Below, in pieces: positions 1-8,076 of a stretch of DNA of 64,000 nucleotides; the first letter of the stretch is position 1, and each line of letters opens with the position of its first letter. This DNA comes from Mesorhizobium sp. NFR06 (lineage in GTDB: Bacteria; Pseudomonadota; Alphaproteobacteria; Rhizobiales; Rhizobiaceae), in NCBI RefSeq assembly GCF_900115245.1, contig NZ_FOVT01000018.1, positions 49,808 to 113,807 on the forward strand, written 5' to 3'. A program made the position numbers and the translations under genes. The notes beneath the pieces were generated by a model. That model was not told the DNA's origin. It was given only the letters and a program-made list of their open reading frames with translations, and did not search any database.

Positions 1-1
1 G

Positions 2-550
2 GACGAGCAGCGAGGCAATGAACATGCCGACAAAGACGGCGGTGCCCACGGTGGCGCCCCTGCCGATCGAAGCGTTGGTCATGCGCCAGGTCAGCACCAT
101 CGACAGGGCGAACAAAAGCAGCGACACCAGCCCGCTGACCTCGTTGGTCGAAGGCAGGAAGAGCCTCAGCAGCGCCGACGGCAGCATGAGCCAGGCGATG
201 ATCGCCGACGTCCAGTTGGAAGCGACGACATAGTGGACGAAGCGGCTGCCGATGCCGGCACGCGGCGCGACCAGCGCGAGCGCCACCAGCGGCAGTACCC
301 AGGAGCCGATATCGACGGTGGCCAGCCGGATCAGCATGCCGAGGCGCCCGGCGAAGGCTTCGGGATCGCCGAGCTCATTGGCGATTCCGACCCAGCCGAC
401 GATCAGCGCCGGCGCCGCCACGATAATGGCGAAGAACGAATTCCAGAAACCGTCGGCCGAAAGGTCGAGCAGGCGCAGGCCGTCGGCCTTGCCGAACATC
501 AGCCGCCAGGCGCCGGCCAGCGAAGCGTAGGTTTCGTCCGCCGAAAGCAT
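2..550 (-). CDS. Membrane protein of unknown function, partial (C-terminus off the left edge)
   Basis: The reading frame starts with ATG at 550-548, two bases after the dapE stop on the same strand, and stays open for 183 codons to the window edge. The translation begins MLSADETYAS and is strongly hydrophobic, with likely membrane segments near residues 35-57, 81-97, 112-130, 138-156 and 165-183. No enzymatic motif is visible. The tight spacing says it is co-transcribed with dapE. I recognise no named family. It is a polytopic inner-membrane protein and its function is unknown. Confidence 0.75.
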   Translation of the reverse strand, partial: MLSADETYASLAGAWRLMFGKADGLRLLDLSADGFWNSFFAIIVAAPALIVGWVGIANELGDPEAFAGRLGMLIRLATVDIGSWVLPLVALALVAPRAGIGSRFVHYVVASNWTSAIIAWLMLPSALLRLFLPSTNEVSGLVSLLLFALSMVLTWRMTNASIGRGATVGTAVFVGMFIASLLV

Positions 551-552
551 GG

Positions 553-1758
553 TCACGAAAGGCCTTGTCCGAACCAGTCTTCGATGAAGCGTTCGTAGAT
601 TTGCGTCAGCGTCTCGAGGTCGGCAAGCGCGACGCGCTCATCCACCATATGCATGGTCTTGCCGACCAAGCCGAACTCGACCACCGGGCAATAATCCTTG
701 ATGAAGCGCGCGTCCGAGGTGCCGCCGGAGGTGGAGAGCGCCGGGGTCTTGCCGACCACCGCCTTGACCGACTTGCCCAGCGTCTCGATCAGCTTGTCGT
801 CGCGGGTGAGGAAGACATGGCTCGGCCGGTCGCGCCAGACGAGCTCATAGTCGACCGGCGTCGTCTTGCCCGGCCGGTATTTCTTGCGCCCCGCCGCCTT
901 GTCGAGCCGGTTGTGGATCTCGGCCTGGACCGCTTCGGCATCCCATGTGTCGTTGAAGCGGATGTTGAAAATGGCCGTCGCCTTCGCCGGAATGACGTTG
1001 GTCGCCGGGTTGCCGACATCGATCGACGTCACTTCGAGATTGGTCGGCTGGAAATCCCTCGTTCCCTTGTCGAACACCGGATGGAGCAGCGCGTCGACCA
1101 GGCTGATGAGCCCGCGCACCGGGTTGTCGGCAAGCTGCGGATAGGCGGCATGGCCCTGGCGTCCATTGACCGTCACGCTGCCCGACAGCGAGCCGCGCCG
1201 GCCGATCTTGATCATGTCGCCGAGCGCATTGGGATTGGTCGGCTCGCCGACGATCGAGGCATCCCACTTCTCGCCCCTGGCCGCCGCCCAGTCGAGCAAC
1301 TTGGTGGTGCCGTTGATCGACGGACCTTCCTCGTCGCCGGTGATCAGCAGGGAGACCGAGCCCTTCGGGCCGCCATTCTTCTCGACATGGCGCGCCACCG
1401 CGGCGATGAAGCAGGCGATGCCACCCTTCATGTCGACGGCGCCGCGGCCGTACATCTCGCCATTGGCGATTTCGGCGGCGAAGGGCGGATGCGTCCAGGC
1501 CGCCTCGTCGCCCACCGGCACGACGTCGGTATGGCCGGCAAACATCAGGTGCGGGCCGTTGCCCGAACGTCGGGCATAGAGGTTTTCGATGTCCGGCGTG
1601 CCGTCTTCCGAGAACACGGGCCGTTCGACCGAGAAGCCCAGCGGCTTCAGCATGTCTCCCAGCGCCGCGAGCGCGCCGCCTTCGGCGGGCGTGACGGAAG
1701 GGCAGCGGATCAGGGCGGCGAGATTCGCGGCGGGGTCGGTCGGCAATGTCATGGGCAA
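553..1758 (-). CDS. dapE: Succinyl-diaminopimelate desuccinylase
   Basis: This is a cytoplasmic zinc hydrolase of the M20 family that removes succinate from N-succinyl-LL-2,6-diaminopimelate in lysine and peptidoglycan precursor synthesis. It is 401 residues, close to the usual 375-400. Visible motifs are the metal-binding H76 in GHTDVVPVGD, D109 in GRGAVDMKGG, the E143-E144 pair in TGDEEGPS, and the late SGGTSDARF and MHMVDER blocks that carry substrate and metal ligands. The start used is the first ATG (MPMTLPTDP), and MTLP two codons later is possible. A membrane protein gene follows two bases downstream. dapD lies 2.2 kb away on the same strand, so both succinylase-branch enzymes are in the window. 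Confidence 0.96.
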   Translation of the reverse strand: MPMTLPTDPAANLAALIRCPSVTPAEGGALAALGDMLKPLGFSVERPVFSEDGTPDIENLYARRSGNGPHLMFAGHTDVVPVGDEAAWTHPPFAAEIANGEMYGRGAVDMKGGIACFIAAVARHVEKNGGPKGSVSLLITGDEEGPSINGTTKLLDWAAARGEKWDASIVGEPTNPNALGDMIKIGRRGSLSGSVTVNGRQGHAAYPQLADNPVRGLISLVDALLHPVFDKGTRDFQPTNLEVTSIDVGNPATNVIPAKATAIFNIRFNDTWDAEAVQAEIHNRLDKAAGRKKYRPGKTTPVDYELVWRDRPSHVFLTRDDKLIETLGKSVKAVVGKTPALSTSGGTSDARFIKDYCPVVEFGLVGKTMHMVDERVALADLETLTQIYERFIEDWFGQGLS

Positions 1759-1867
1759 GCGATAATCGAAAGCGTTTGTCGTGTCACGGTGGCAGATGAT
1801 CGCCGGTCATCCCGCCGACAATATGGTTTTCGTCGCGTATAGTTGCGGGCCAAGCGAGAACGAATGC

Positions 1868-2902
1868 ATGGCCAGTGAAGCAAGCACCATCGCGATTGCC
1901 GGCGCTGGCAGCATCGGCTGCTATGTCGGCGGTTGCCTGGCGCTCGCCGGACGCAAGGTTGTTTTGCTTGGCCGCGGCCGCGTCGTCGAGACCATGCGCC
2001 AGGGCGGACTCCGCGTCAGCGATCTCGACGGCCGCGATCGCCGCGTCGAAGCGCAGGCGATTTCAGCCACCGACGATCCGGCGACCGCGCTGCGTGACGC
2101 GGACATCATCCTGGTGACGGTGAAGAGCGGCGGGACCGCGGAGATGGCCAAGCTTATCGCCGCCCACGGGCGCCCGGATGCCGTCGTGGCCAGCCTGCAG
2201 AACGGCGTCGACAACGCGGACAGGTTGCGCGCCGGGCTCCCCGGCCGGCAAGTGCTGGCCGGCATGGTGATGTTCAACGTCGTCCAGTCGCCGGACGGCG
2301 AGGTGCCGTTCCGCGTTCATCGCGCCAGCCAGGGCGAGGTGATGATCGACGGCGGCATCGATGGCCTTGCCGATCGGCTCGACGTCGATGGGCTTGCCGT
2401 GGAAGCGCGCGCCGACATGAAGGCGGTGCAGTGGGGCAAGCTCTTGATGAACCTCAACAATGCGCTGGTGGCGCTCTCCGACCTGCCGCTGGCAAGGCAA
2501 CTGGCCGACCGCCGCTGGCGCGTCATCCTGGCCGGCCAGATCGACGAGGCGCTCGCCGCGATGAAGGCTGCGGCTGTGGCGCCGGCGCGCATCACAGGCC
2601 TGCCGCCGTCGCTGCTGCCGAAGGTGTTGCGGCTTCCCGACTGGCTTTTCGGGCTCCTGGCGCGCCGCATGCTGGCGATCGACGCGCAGGCGCGCTCCTC
2701 GATGTGGGACGACCTGAAGCGCGGTCGTCCGACCGAGATCGACGAATTGCAGGGCGCGGTCATTCGCCTGGCCAGGCAGACGGGCACCCCGACGCCGATC
2801 AACGAACGCGTCATGGCGCTGGTGCGTCAGGCGGAAGCGGGCAAGCGTGGTCCGCCCGGGCTGACGCCCGATGCCGTCAACCCCGGTCCTCGATCAGCGT
2901 GA
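1868..2902 (+). CDS. panE: 2-dehydropantoate 2-reductase
   Basis: This NADPH-dependent reductase (ApbA/PanE family) converts ketopantoate to pantoate for pantothenate synthesis. The N-terminus has the nucleotide-binding glycine motif GAGSIG at residues 12-17. WGKLLMNLNNAL in the middle carries the expected catalytic lysine region, and the C-terminal domain contains SMWDDLKRGRPTEID, the family's substrate-binding signature. I chose ATG 1868 (MASEAST), giving 344 residues. The frame is open back to 1781, but that would add 29 residues before the Rossmann fold. The last 26 bases overlap the 3' end of the convergent membrane-protein gene at 2877. It separates dapE from its likely former operon partners and reads the opposite way. 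Confidence 0.92.
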   Translation: MASEASTIAIAGAGSIGCYVGGCLALAGRKVVLLGRGRVVETMRQGGLRVSDLDGRDRRVEAQAISATDDPATALRDADIILVTVKSGGTAEMAKLIAAHGRPDAVVASLQNGVDNADRLRAGLPGRQVLAGMVMFNVVQSPDGEVPFRVHRASQGEVMIDGGIDGLADRLDVDGLAVEARADMKAVQWGKLLMNLNNALVALSDLPLARQLADRRWRVILAGQIDEALAAMKAAAVAPARITGLPPSLLPKVLRLPDWLFGLLARRMLAIDAQARSSMWDDLKRGRPTEIDELQGAVIRLARQTGTPTPINERVMALVRQAEAGKRGPPGLTPDAVNPGPRSA

Positions 2903-3578
2903 TCTTTTGCCAGATTTTACGCGACAGGTTGGAGGCCAGGTTCTCGATGTCGTTGACGGCGTGGATGACGACTTCGTCATTGACCGACTGCGCGAACAGC
3001 GCCGCGATCTTGCCGGTGATCGACAGCATCTCCGAGCAATAGTCGAGATAGCGCGCAAGGTCGCCGGCGTTGGTGATGCGTTGCGGCGAATGCGCGGTCG
3101 GCTTGAAGTCGGCCGACAGCGCCGCCGGATCCTTGGTCAGCTGGTGCATGTCGATGACATGGATCAGCGAGCGCAGCCCGTGCAGTTGCCGGAACACTCT
3201 CTTGCGCTTGATCCGCTCCTCGGCACGGACCAGTGCCAGCAGCCCGAGCACCGCCAGGATCACCGTGTTGATCGTCGCCTCGATGCCTTGCATCGACTGC
3301 ACGGCATCGTCGGTGCCCGAAATACGGTCGAGCGGCAGGATTGTGCCGACGAACAAAAACATCGCCACGCCGGCGACGAAAGCGGCGACGATCGCGATGC
3401 GCAACCACCAGATCGGCGCCTCCAACTCCCTGGCGGCCTTGGCGAGGTCCCGCGACAGCGACACCAGTTCGCCGGCGACGCCGCGCAGGCCGGTTTCCGG
3501 GAAACGGTCGCCGATCCGCCCTTCCAGCCTTTCGGCTGTCTCGATGATCAGTTGCGGGTCGAGCGCGCGGTAGCGCAT
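2877..3578 (-). CDS. Hypothetical two-helix membrane protein
   Basis: This is a 233-residue protein without a family I can name. It has a soluble N-terminal stretch of about 55 residues rich in charged helices, two hydrophobic segments near 58-80 and 100-117, and a long basic or helical C-terminal region containing HVIDMHQLTKDP. It begins seven bases after the DUF805 gene stop and is probably the last gene of a dapD-DUF805 transcript. Its stop codon lies inside the convergent panE gene. A structural or signalling membrane role is possible, but nothing in the sequence decides this. Confidence 0.75.
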   Translation of the reverse strand: MRYRALDPQLIIETAERLEGRIGDRFPETGLRGVAGELVSLSRDLAKAARELEAPIWWLRIAIVAAFVAGVAMFLFVGTILPLDRISGTDDAVQSMQGIEATINTVILAVLGLLALVRAEERIKRKRVFRQLHGLRSLIHVIDMHQLTKDPAALSADFKPTAHSPQRITNAGDLARYLDYCSEMLSITGKIAALFAQSVNDEVVIHAVNDIENLASNLSRKIWQKITLIEDRG

Positions 3579-3585
3579 GACGGTC

Positions 3586-3957
3586 TCAGGAATCGGCCGG
3601 CGCGTTGGTGCGCCTGCCGTAGCGGTTCGGTCCGGGATCGCTGCGGAAACAGGCGAGGATGATAAGCAGGATGGGACCGATGATAAGCGAGATCAGCGCA
3701 AAATAGGTCGGCTTGCCGAAATCATGGAAGCGCTTTGCCGTCACCGCGAACGTGGCCCAGGCCGAGATCAGCAGCACGCCCCAGCATATCATGGCCCAGT
3801 TCTGGCTGGCGGAGGAGCCGAGCTCCACCCGGGCGAACTGGTAGAACGGAAAAAACTGGACAAGGATCAGCAAAATCCCGGCCAGCGCATAGGCGACCGG
3901 GCTCAGCCGCCCCGAAAGGCTGAAGAACAGCCAGAGGAATTGCGATCTGTCAGACAA
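3586..3957 (-). CDS. DUF805 family membrane protein
   Basis: The 123-residue protein has four predicted membrane segments (near residues 6-36, 52-72 and 85-105, the first long enough for two). It also has the RFHDFGKP motif typical of DUF805 proteins, which follow an R-x-HD-x-G pattern before the third helix. The function of this family is unknown. It starts 24 bases after the dapD stop with a GGAG-like ribosome site in the gap, so it is very likely in the dapD transcript. The C-terminus CFRSDPGPNRYG resembles the usual cytosolic tail of DUF805 proteins. Confidence 0.85.
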   Translation of the reverse strand: MSDRSQFLWLFFSLSGRLSPVAYALAGILLILVQFFPFYQFARVELGSSASQNWAMICWGVLLISAWATFAVTAKRFHDFGKPTYFALISLIIGPILLIILACFRSDPGPNRYGRRTNAPADS

Positions 3958-3981
3958 TGGCGTCCGCTCCGTTGTGGAGGA

Positions 3982-4836
3982 TCAATCGCGCAGCAATTCG
4001 TTGATCGAGGTCTTGGAACGGGTCTTGGCGTCTACCCGCTTGACGATGACGGCGCAGTAGAGGCTCGGGCCCGGCTCGCCATTGGGTAGCGGCTTGCCCG
4101 GCAGCGATCCGGCGACGACCACCGAGTTCGCCGGCACCTCGCCGTAAAACACCTCGCCGGTGGCGCGGTCGACGATCTTGGTCGACTGGCCGATGAACAC
4201 GCCCATGCCGAGAACGGAACCTTCGCGCACGATGCAGCCTTCGACCACTTCCGAGCGCGCGCCGATGAAGCAATTGTCCTCGATGATGGTCGGGCCGGCC
4301 TGCATGGGCTCCAGCACGCCGCCGATGCCGACGCCGCCGGAAAGATGGACGTTCTTGCCGATCTGGGCGCAGGAACCGACCGAGGCCCAGGTGTCGACCA
4401 TGGTGCCGGTATCGACATAGGCGCCGACATTGACGAAGGACGGCATCAGCACCGCGCCCGGCGCGACATAGGCCGAGCGGCGCACGATCGAGGACGGCAC
4501 GGCGCGGAAGCCGGCCTTCTCGAAATCGACGGCGCTCCAGCCGTCGAACTTAGACGGCACCTTGTCCCACCACACGGCCTGGCCGGGACCGCCCTTGATG
4601 ATCTCCATCGGGTTCAGCCTGAAGGAGAGCAGCACTGCCTTCTTCAGCCACTGGTTGACGTGCCATTTGCCGTCATCGTGCCGTTCGGCGACGCGGGCCA
4701 CGCCACGATCGAGCAGGTCGAGCGCGGCCTGGATGGCCTCGCGTGCTTCGCCGCGCGTCGCGGTCGAAATCGCGTCGCGCTCCTCGAAGGCCTTCTCGAT
4801 GGTCTTCTCGAGACTCGCCAGATCGGGCTTCGACAT
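3982..4836 (-). CDS. dapD: 2,3,4,5-tetrahydropyridine-2,6-dicarboxylate N-succinyltransferase
   Basis: This enzyme transfers succinyl from succinyl-CoA to tetrahydrodipicolinate, the first step of the succinylase branch of lysine/meso-diaminopimelate synthesis. It is cytosolic and acts as a trimer. The 284-residue length fits the family. The N-terminal helical domain (about 1-100) is followed by a left-handed beta-helix with repeated hexapeptides such as GAVLMPSFVNVGAYVD and GVGIGGVLEPMQ. A short C-terminal region follows (KPLPNGEPGPSLYCAVIVKR). The leader has an inverted repeat at 4859-4879. It heads a group with DUF805 and a second membrane protein. Confidence 0.97.
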   Translation of the reverse strand: MSKPDLASLEKTIEKAFEERDAISTATRGEAREAIQAALDLLDRGVARVAERHDDGKWHVNQWLKKAVLLSFRLNPMEIIKGGPGQAVWWDKVPSKFDGWSAVDFEKAGFRAVPSSIVRRSAYVAPGAVLMPSFVNVGAYVDTGTMVDTWASVGSCAQIGKNVHLSGGVGIGGVLEPMQAGPTIIEDNCFIGARSEVVEGCIVREGSVLGMGVFIGQSTKIVDRATGEVFYGEVPANSVVVAGSLPGKPLPNGEPGPSLYCAVIVKRVDAKTRSKTSINELLRD

Positions 4837-4858
4837 GATTTCGCTCCATTACCAAGCT

Positions 4859-4879
4859 GTTAAGGGGCTGCGCCTTAAC
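4859..4879. promoter_or_regulatory. Inverted repeat in the dapD leader
   Basis: GTTAAGG at 4859-4865 is the exact reverse complement of CCTTAAC at 4873-4879, with a seven-base spacer, 22 bases before the dapD start. It could be an operator or a short leader hairpin. It is short and not followed by a T tract, so it is not a terminator. Function is inferred only from position. Confidence 0.4.
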
Positions 4880-4971
4880 CTGTTTAAAAGTCGCGCGGAC
4901 CCTATGTTAAGGCTCAATGGGGGTCAATCGCGCCTGCGTCACGGGACGGCGCAAGTAAGGGAATTGGACGG

Positions 4972-5820
4972 GTGGATTCGATGACTCCCATGGAAAAGGC
5001 AGGGTGGACGCCGCTGCCGCATTCGGACGAGGACCTGGAACGCTCGAAAAGCGTGCCGGATACTCCGCAAACGCGGGCCGAAACCTACCGGCTGGCCTGG
5101 AACGATCCCGGCTTCATGACGCGGCGAGAATTGCGCGCCGTGCGGCTGCAGCTCGAGCTCCTGAAGCCCGAAATGATCCTGGCCGAACGCGGCATCCGCT
5201 CGACCGTGATCCTGTTCGGCGGCGCGCGCCTGCCCGAACCCGGCGGCGAGGCCTGGGCGGCCAAGAACGAGACGCAGAGGAAGAACCTCGAGGCAAACAG
5301 CAAATATTATGAGGAAGCGCGCAAATTCGCTCGCCTCTGCTCGCTGCAGTCCGCCACCTCCTATTATCGTGAGTACGTCGTCGTCACCGGCGGCGGGCCT
5401 GGTGTCATGGAGGCGGGAAATCGCGGCGCCGACGATGTCGGCGCACCGTCGATCGGCTTGAACATCGTGCTGCCGCACGAGCAGGCGCCCAACGCTTATG
5501 TCACGCCGGAGCTCTGCTTCAACTTTCACTACTTCGCCATCCGCAAGATGCATTTCGTCATGCGCGCCAAGGCGGTCGCGGTGTTTCCGGGCGGCTTCGG
5601 CACGATGGACGAATTCTTCGAGACGCTGACCCTCATCCAGACCGGGCGCATGGAGCGCGTGCCGGTGATCCTGTTCGGCAAGGCATTCTGGCAACGGGCG
5701 ATCGATCTCGATTTCCTTGCCGAGCAGGGCACGATCTCGCCCGGCGATCAGGACATCATCGATTTCGTCGACACGGCCGACGAGGCCTGGGACATCATCC
5801 GCCGCTTCTACAAGCTGTGA
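4972..5820 (+). CDS. LOG family protein (TIGR00730 type, possible nucleotide 5'-monophosphate phosphoribohydrolase)
   Basis: This is a Rossmann-fold protein of the LOG family, whose characterised members release free cytokinin bases or hydrolyse AMP to ribose 5-phosphate and base. The diagnostic GGGPGVMEA (about residues 140-148) and PGGFGTMDEF (206-215) motifs are both intact, including the expected arginine and glutamate positions. At 282 residues it is longer than plant LOG proteins because of an N-terminal extension of about 75 residues, as in many bacterial members. The GTG at 4972 is favoured because AAGGGA lies nine bases upstream, and the ATG at 4981 is the alternative. It diverges from dapD. 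The true substrate is not evident from sequence. Confidence 0.88.
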   Translation: MDSMTPMEKAGWTPLPHSDEDLERSKSVPDTPQTRAETYRLAWNDPGFMTRRELRAVRLQLELLKPEMILAERGIRSTVILFGGARLPEPGGEAWAAKNETQRKNLEANSKYYEEARKFARLCSLQSATSYYREYVVVTGGGPGVMEAGNRGADDVGAPSIGLNIVLPHEQAPNAYVTPELCFNFHYFAIRKMHFVMRAKAVAVFPGGFGTMDEFFETLTLIQTGRMERVPVILFGKAFWQRAIDLDFLAEQGTISPGDQDIIDFVDTADEAWDIIRRFYKL

Positions 5821-6131
5821 GGCGGTGCCGCTCGTCATTGCAGCTCGAGCAGCCAGCCGTTCGACTGCGCGAAACGGACGATTGCCGCGCGGCAGTGAAG
5901 CTCCGGCTTGTCCGTCGCCCTGGTCCGGTAGGTCTCGATGGTTTTTATGCCGAGGTTGAGCCGCGAGGAGATTTCCTCCGTACATGATGCCGAAAAGCGT
6001 GAAGCAGTTTTCGGAGGAGATCGTGCTTCTATCTCTTTGATCTAGGCCCGGTTCGCTGGTTCGCGGAAACCGAATCATCCGCGCCACCGGAGGGCGTTGC
6101 GCCCCACGGCGCGTGGCAATCTGGAGTTGGC
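5821..6131. other. Intergenic stretch with a LuxR remnant and a palindromic repeat
   Basis: No intact gene lies between the LOG gene and the HAD gene. The left half holds the broken LuxR-type helix-turn-helix fragment listed separately. At 5990-6014 CCGAAAA and TTTTCGG form an inverted repeat with an 11-base spacer inside a motif (around 5982-6038) that resembles a common rhizobial intergenic repeat. The right part, 6040-6131, shows nothing I can interpret. Confidence 0.6.
5835..5984 (-). pseudogene. LuxR/FixJ-type HTH domain remnant
   Basis: Read on the minus strand, this frame encodes about 49 residues ending at a TGA at 5837-5835. It contains TEEISSRLNLGIKTIETYR and later RAAIVRFAQSNGW, the pattern of the C-terminal DNA-binding domain of LuxR/FixJ response regulators (T-x-E-I, RL-x-L-x-x-KT-x-E-x-Y, RA-x-x-VRFA). 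No start codon or receiver domain precedes it, and upstream sequence runs into a repeat element. It is therefore the decayed 3' end of a regulator gene. Confidence 0.7.
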
Positions 6132-6839
6132 TCAGGCCATGACGTCGACGATCGCGGTCAGGAAACCGGCGAGATCGTCGGTGACGAAATCGACGTCGTC
6201 CTCATTTGCCGGGTCGCGTTCCCAGATCTCCGAGAAGGTCGGTTCGAAATTGCGCGGCACCACCAGCACCGTCGTCATGCCAAGTGTTTTCGGCACGGCC
6301 AGATTGCGCGCCAGATCCTCGAACATCACCGCATTGTGTCCCGTCACGGAGTGCAATTCGGCAAAGCGCTCATAGGTCTGACGCTCCGGCTTTGGATTGA
6401 GCCCCGCCGCGACGATGTCGAAGATGGCGTCGAAATGCTCCAGTATGCCGAGCTGGCGCGCGGTGCGCTCGGCATGCCTGCGGTCGCCATTGGTGAAGAT
6501 GAATTTGCGCCCGGGAAGCTGGCGGATCGCCGCGCCCAGCACCGGATCCGGCACCAGCCTCGAATAGTCGATGTCGTGCACCTTCTCGAGAAAATCGTCG
6601 GGATCGATGCCGTGCCGCTTCATCAGCCCGTTCAGCGTCGTGCCGTATTCGAGGTAGAGCTCCTTTTGCAGCTTGCGCGCGTCATCGCGCGAAAGCGTCA
6701 GCAGCTCGCCGACATAGGCAGTCATCTTGACGTCGATCTGCGCGAACAGGTTCGAGTGATGCGGATAGAGCGTGTTGTCGAGGTCGAACACCCAATCCGT
6801 GACATGGGCGAAGCGGGCGGGATCGGGTGTCGTTGTCAT
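6132..6839 (-). CDS. HAD-family pyrimidine 5'-nucleotidase-like hydrolase
   Basis: The protein has HAD motif I as FDLDNTLYP, motif II as IFTNGDRRHAERT, and late acidic residues in MFEDLARNL. This set and the 235-residue length fit the pyrimidine 5'-nucleotidase (TIGR01993) branch, found in yeast Sdt1 and in bacteria, which dephosphorylates nucleoside or vitamin monophosphates. I chose the ATG at 6839 (MTTTPDP), because the frame extends 13 residues upstream without improving the match. In many Rhizobiales this gene lies between argB and dapD. Here both neighbours are on the same strand but separated by inserted genes. Exact substrate is not determined. Confidence 0.85.
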   Translation of the reverse strand: MTTTPDPARFAHVTDWVFDLDNTLYPHHSNLFAQIDVKMTAYVGELLTLSRDDARKLQKELYLEYGTTLNGLMKRHGIDPDDFLEKVHDIDYSRLVPDPVLGAAIRQLPGRKFIFTNGDRRHAERTARQLGILEHFDAIFDIVAAGLNPKPERQTYERFAELHSVTGHNAVMFEDLARNLAVPKTLGMTTVLVVPRNFEPTFSEIWERDPANEDDVDFVTDDLAGFLTAIVDVMA

Positions 6840-6989
6840 AGGTCGCTTATGGCATGCCGACGCCGACTTTATCCACAACTTATGCGCGTCACGTATCGTG
6901 AAAATGGCGTCTCACTTCAAATTTTAAAAGTCCCGGAAAGGTCGCCTTTAATGCTTGCTGGCACAGAGGCTATCCGATGGGAGCAAGTG

Positions 6990-7751
6990 ATGAGTCGCAT
7001 ATTTCTGAAGGCCGCTGCCGTGGCGTTCGCCTCGGTCGCTGCCTCGCTGTTGTTGACGCTGATTGTGGTTCCGGCGATGGGCTTTGCCATGAGCCGCACC
7101 GTGTGGCTGGCATCGACTGTTTGCCCGCTGGTGCTCGCCTGGGCTGCCAGCGCCAGCACCTTCTGGCGGAGCGACCGGTTGCAGAATGCCCATCGCGAGC
7201 TTGCCCGCGCCCACGCGCAGCTCGCCGCCGCGCACAGGCGTCTGTCGGACAAGGCAAGCCGCGACGACATGACCGGCATGCTCAACCGCGAAACCTTCTT
7301 TGCCATGCTAGACGGTTCGCGGCGCAAGAGCGATCGCGGCGCGCTGCTCATCATCGACGCCGATCATTTCAAGAAGATCAATGACAGCTACGGTCATTTG
7401 ACGGGAGACGAAGCGCTGCTTTTGATCGCCAGCGCCATCGAGCGCGGCGTTCGCAGCGGCGACGTGCTTGGCCGCATCGGCGGCGAGGAGTTCGGGGCCT
7501 TCCTGGTTGGCGCCAGCGAGCCGGAGGCCAAGCATGTCGCCGAACGCATCCGACGCGAGGTCGAGCTGATCCGCTTCCGGCCAGTTGATGAGCGCACCGT
7601 GCCGCTCACCGTCTCGATCGGAGGCATAACCTGCGGCGAGAGCGCGACCGTCTCCGATTTGATGCGTGCTGCGGATCGCAGGCTTTACGAGGCGAAGAAC
7701 CGCGGCCGCAATCTTTCGATCCTCGACCGAGAACTTTCCGAAGCCGCATGA
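6990..7751 (+). CDS. Membrane-anchored GGDEF diguanylate cyclase
   Basis: The protein makes cyclic di-GMP from two GTP. Two N-terminal membrane segments (about residues 7-28 and 35-55) precede a short coiled linker (RELARAHAQLAAAHRRL) and a GGDEF domain. The active site reads GGEEF at residues 164-168, a functional variant. An intact inhibitory-site motif RSGD sits exactly five residues before it, at 155-158, so product feedback is expected. The start at ATG 6990 has GGGAG nearby upstream. An upstream in-frame ATG at 6951 is possible. The 254-residue protein has no recognisable sensor domain, and its signal is unknown. Confidence 0.9.
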   Translation: MSRIFLKAAAVAFASVAASLLLTLIVVPAMGFAMSRTVWLASTVCPLVLAWAASASTFWRSDRLQNAHRELARAHAQLAAAHRRLSDKASRDDMTGMLNRETFFAMLDGSRRKSDRGALLIIDADHFKKINDSYGHLTGDEALLLIASAIERGVRSGDVLGRIGGEEFGAFLVGASEPEAKHVAERIRREVELIRFRPVDERTVPLTVSIGGITCGESATVSDLMRAADRRLYEAKNRGRNLSILDRELSEAA

Positions 7752-7917
7752 AGCTTCGCCGCAGGTGTCAGGAAAGCCCTAACCATGCCCATGCTCAATC
7801 TCGCTGAAACTTCCTGGTGTAACGCGGTTTTCATTTAGGTTTGGCACGGAATTGGCCTCCTCGGCGGCATGTGTGCCGATCAGGCACGGATCGACGCCCT
7901 CTTTCGAGAGAGATGTC

Positions 7918-8076
7918 ATGAGCAATTTCATCAGAAAGATGTCGCGCCGCGCGATCGTGCAGGCGCTGATCGCGCTGCCCGCGCTGTCGCTGTTTCGAAG
8001 CCAGCCGGCGGTGGCCGACCCCGATGAAGTCGTCGAGATCAATGGCTGGATCCTGCGGCGGAGCGACCTCGCGTGA
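7918..8076 (+). CDS. Small Tat-signal protein coupled to a GMC oxidoreductase
   Basis: This 52-residue protein begins MSNFIRKMSRRAIVQAL and has a twin-arginine pair at residues 10-11, a hydrophobic core and an AVAD cleavage-like site near residue 33. Only about 20 residues remain after it. A GAGAGA-type ribosome site precedes the ATG. Its stop overlaps the GTG start of the GMC gene (GTGA at 8073-8076), so the two are translationally coupled. In known three-subunit GMC dehydrogenases (gluconate or fructose type) a small subunit with a Tat signal carries the flavoprotein across the membrane. This may be a minimal version of that arrangement. That role is inferred. Confidence 0.7.
   Translation: MSNFIRKMSRRAIVQALIALPALSLFRSQPAVADPDEVVEINGWILRRSDLA

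Noticed and set aside
565..1842. 425-codon plus-strand frame opposite dapE
   Set aside because: It lies antisense to an unmistakable dapE and has arginine-rich, family-less content typical of GC-driven shadow frames.
6336..6989. N-terminal extension of the GGDEF protein back to 6336
   Set aside because: It runs opposite the HAD gene and lacks membrane or known domains. The ATG at 6990 gives a normal start with a ribosome site.
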